Origin: Sinorhizobium sp.
GTDB taxonomy: Bacteria > Pseudomonadota > Alphaproteobacteria > Rhizobiales > Rhizobiaceae
DNA length: 13,244 nucleotides
Direction: 5' to 3'
Assembly (NCBI GenBank): GCA_031178305.1
Contig: JAPSJG010000028.1
Span: 2,983 to 16,226 of the forward strand
Shown here: in pieces, positions 13,038 through 13,244 of the stretch
How the letters are laid out: each line of letters opens with the position of its first letter
Position numbering within the stretch: position 1 is the stretch's first letter
The notes under the pieces: generated by a model
The model's database searches: none
Told to the model about the DNA's origin: nothing
Seen by the model: only the letters and a program-made list of their open reading frames with translations
Translations under genes and position numbers: made by a program

Positions 13038-13244
13038 CTATGCCACCGACCTGAAATCAGAAGGCACCAACTCACGGTTGGCTTCTTGTCGGCCTATATA
13101 AGCAACCAAGTCCTTGATCGTGACGAGCCGCAGTGCATGACGTTCGGCGAAAAGTCTGAGTTCAGGAAGGCGCGCCATCGTGCCGTCATCATTTGCCACT
13201 TCGCAAATGACTCCTGAGGGTGCAAGACCGGCCAGCCGCGCCAG
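13038..13244 (-). CDS. ribB: 3,4-dihydroxy-2-butanone 4-phosphate synthase (RibB), C-terminal part
   Basis: The last 68 codons of a gene entering from the right edge and ending at TAG (13040-13038). The visible protein contains LARLAGLAPSGVICEVAND, then DDGTMARLPEL and LRLVTIKDLVAYI, the strongly conserved C-terminal part of RibB (or of the RibB half of RibBA). RibB converts ribulose 5-phosphate to the four-carbon precursor of riboflavin. The short tail after AYI has no GTP cyclohydrolase II domain, so this is a single-domain RibB rather than a RibBA fusion. The catalytic acidic loop and the start lie outside the window. It has no evident link to the hydroxyproline genes. Confidence 0.88.
   Translation of the reverse strand: MARLAGLAPSGVICEVANDDGTMARLPELRLFAERHALRLVTIKDLVAYIGRQEANRELVPSDFRSVA

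Noticed and set aside
12836..13075. A 79-codon minus-strand open frame before ribB
   Set aside because: It overlaps the ribB 3' end in another frame, has an odd Cys/Trp-rich composition and no ribosome binding site or family resemblance that I can see.
1..13244. CRISPR arrays, tRNA or rRNA genes, insertion sequences, phage genes or a defence system
   Set aside because: I saw no regularly spaced long repeats, cloverleaf-like segments, transposase motifs or integrase-like proteins. The window reads as metabolic and housekeeping genes.

Overview
The window reads as high-GC alphaproteobacterial DNA, most likely from the Rhizobiaceae (Sinorhizobium/Ensifer or a close relative). The case rests on family content, the close resemblance of the main gene set to the hydroxyproline (hyp) catabolic clusters of rhizobia, and an intergenic palindromic repeat at about 10735-10822 that I recognise from rhizobial genomes. 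No genome comparison was possible, so the genus is an inference.

Region 1 (1-9033, all minus strand) is one long, tightly spaced operon read from right to left. It starts with a polar amino-acid ABC transporter: periplasmic binding protein, ATPase and two permeases. The catabolic enzymes follow: a DapA-superfamily lyase (candidate 1-pyrroline-4-hydroxy-2-carboxylate deaminase), a 3' remnant of a second proline-racemase-family gene, a DadA-like FAD dehydrogenase, an aldehyde dehydrogenase, a proline-racemase-superfamily hydroxyproline epimerase, and two short-chain dehydrogenases (SDRs), the last cut by the window edge. This is a complete route from trans-4-hydroxy-L-proline to 2-oxoglutarate: uptake, epimerisation to cis-4-hydroxy-D-proline, oxidation to the pyrroline, deamination to 2-oxoglutarate semialdehyde, and oxidation to 2-oxoglutarate. 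The two SDRs have no assigned step.

Region 2 (9034-10713) holds the control unit. The gap between the divergent transcription units carries two near-identical 19-bp operators. One lies inside the spacer of a clear -35/-10 promoter facing the catabolic operon, and the other covers its expected transcription start. The GntR/FCD regulator reads away from the operon and is followed after one base by a divergent ProC-like reductase, which is probably part of the same metabolism.

Region 3 (10714-13244) looks unrelated: the rhizobial repeat, a small DUF2277 protein, a convergent multi-pass membrane protein of unknown function, a ChrR-like tandem cupin protein, a hairpin-rich gap, and the 3' end of ribB entering from the right edge.

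The features most worth following up are the Ser/Cys active site of the epimerase, the decayed racemase-family paralogue inside the operon, an aldehyde dehydrogenase with the aromatic box of plant-type aminoaldehyde/betaine-aldehyde dehydrogenases, the divergent ProC-like gene, and the SDR pair with opposite cofactor signatures.
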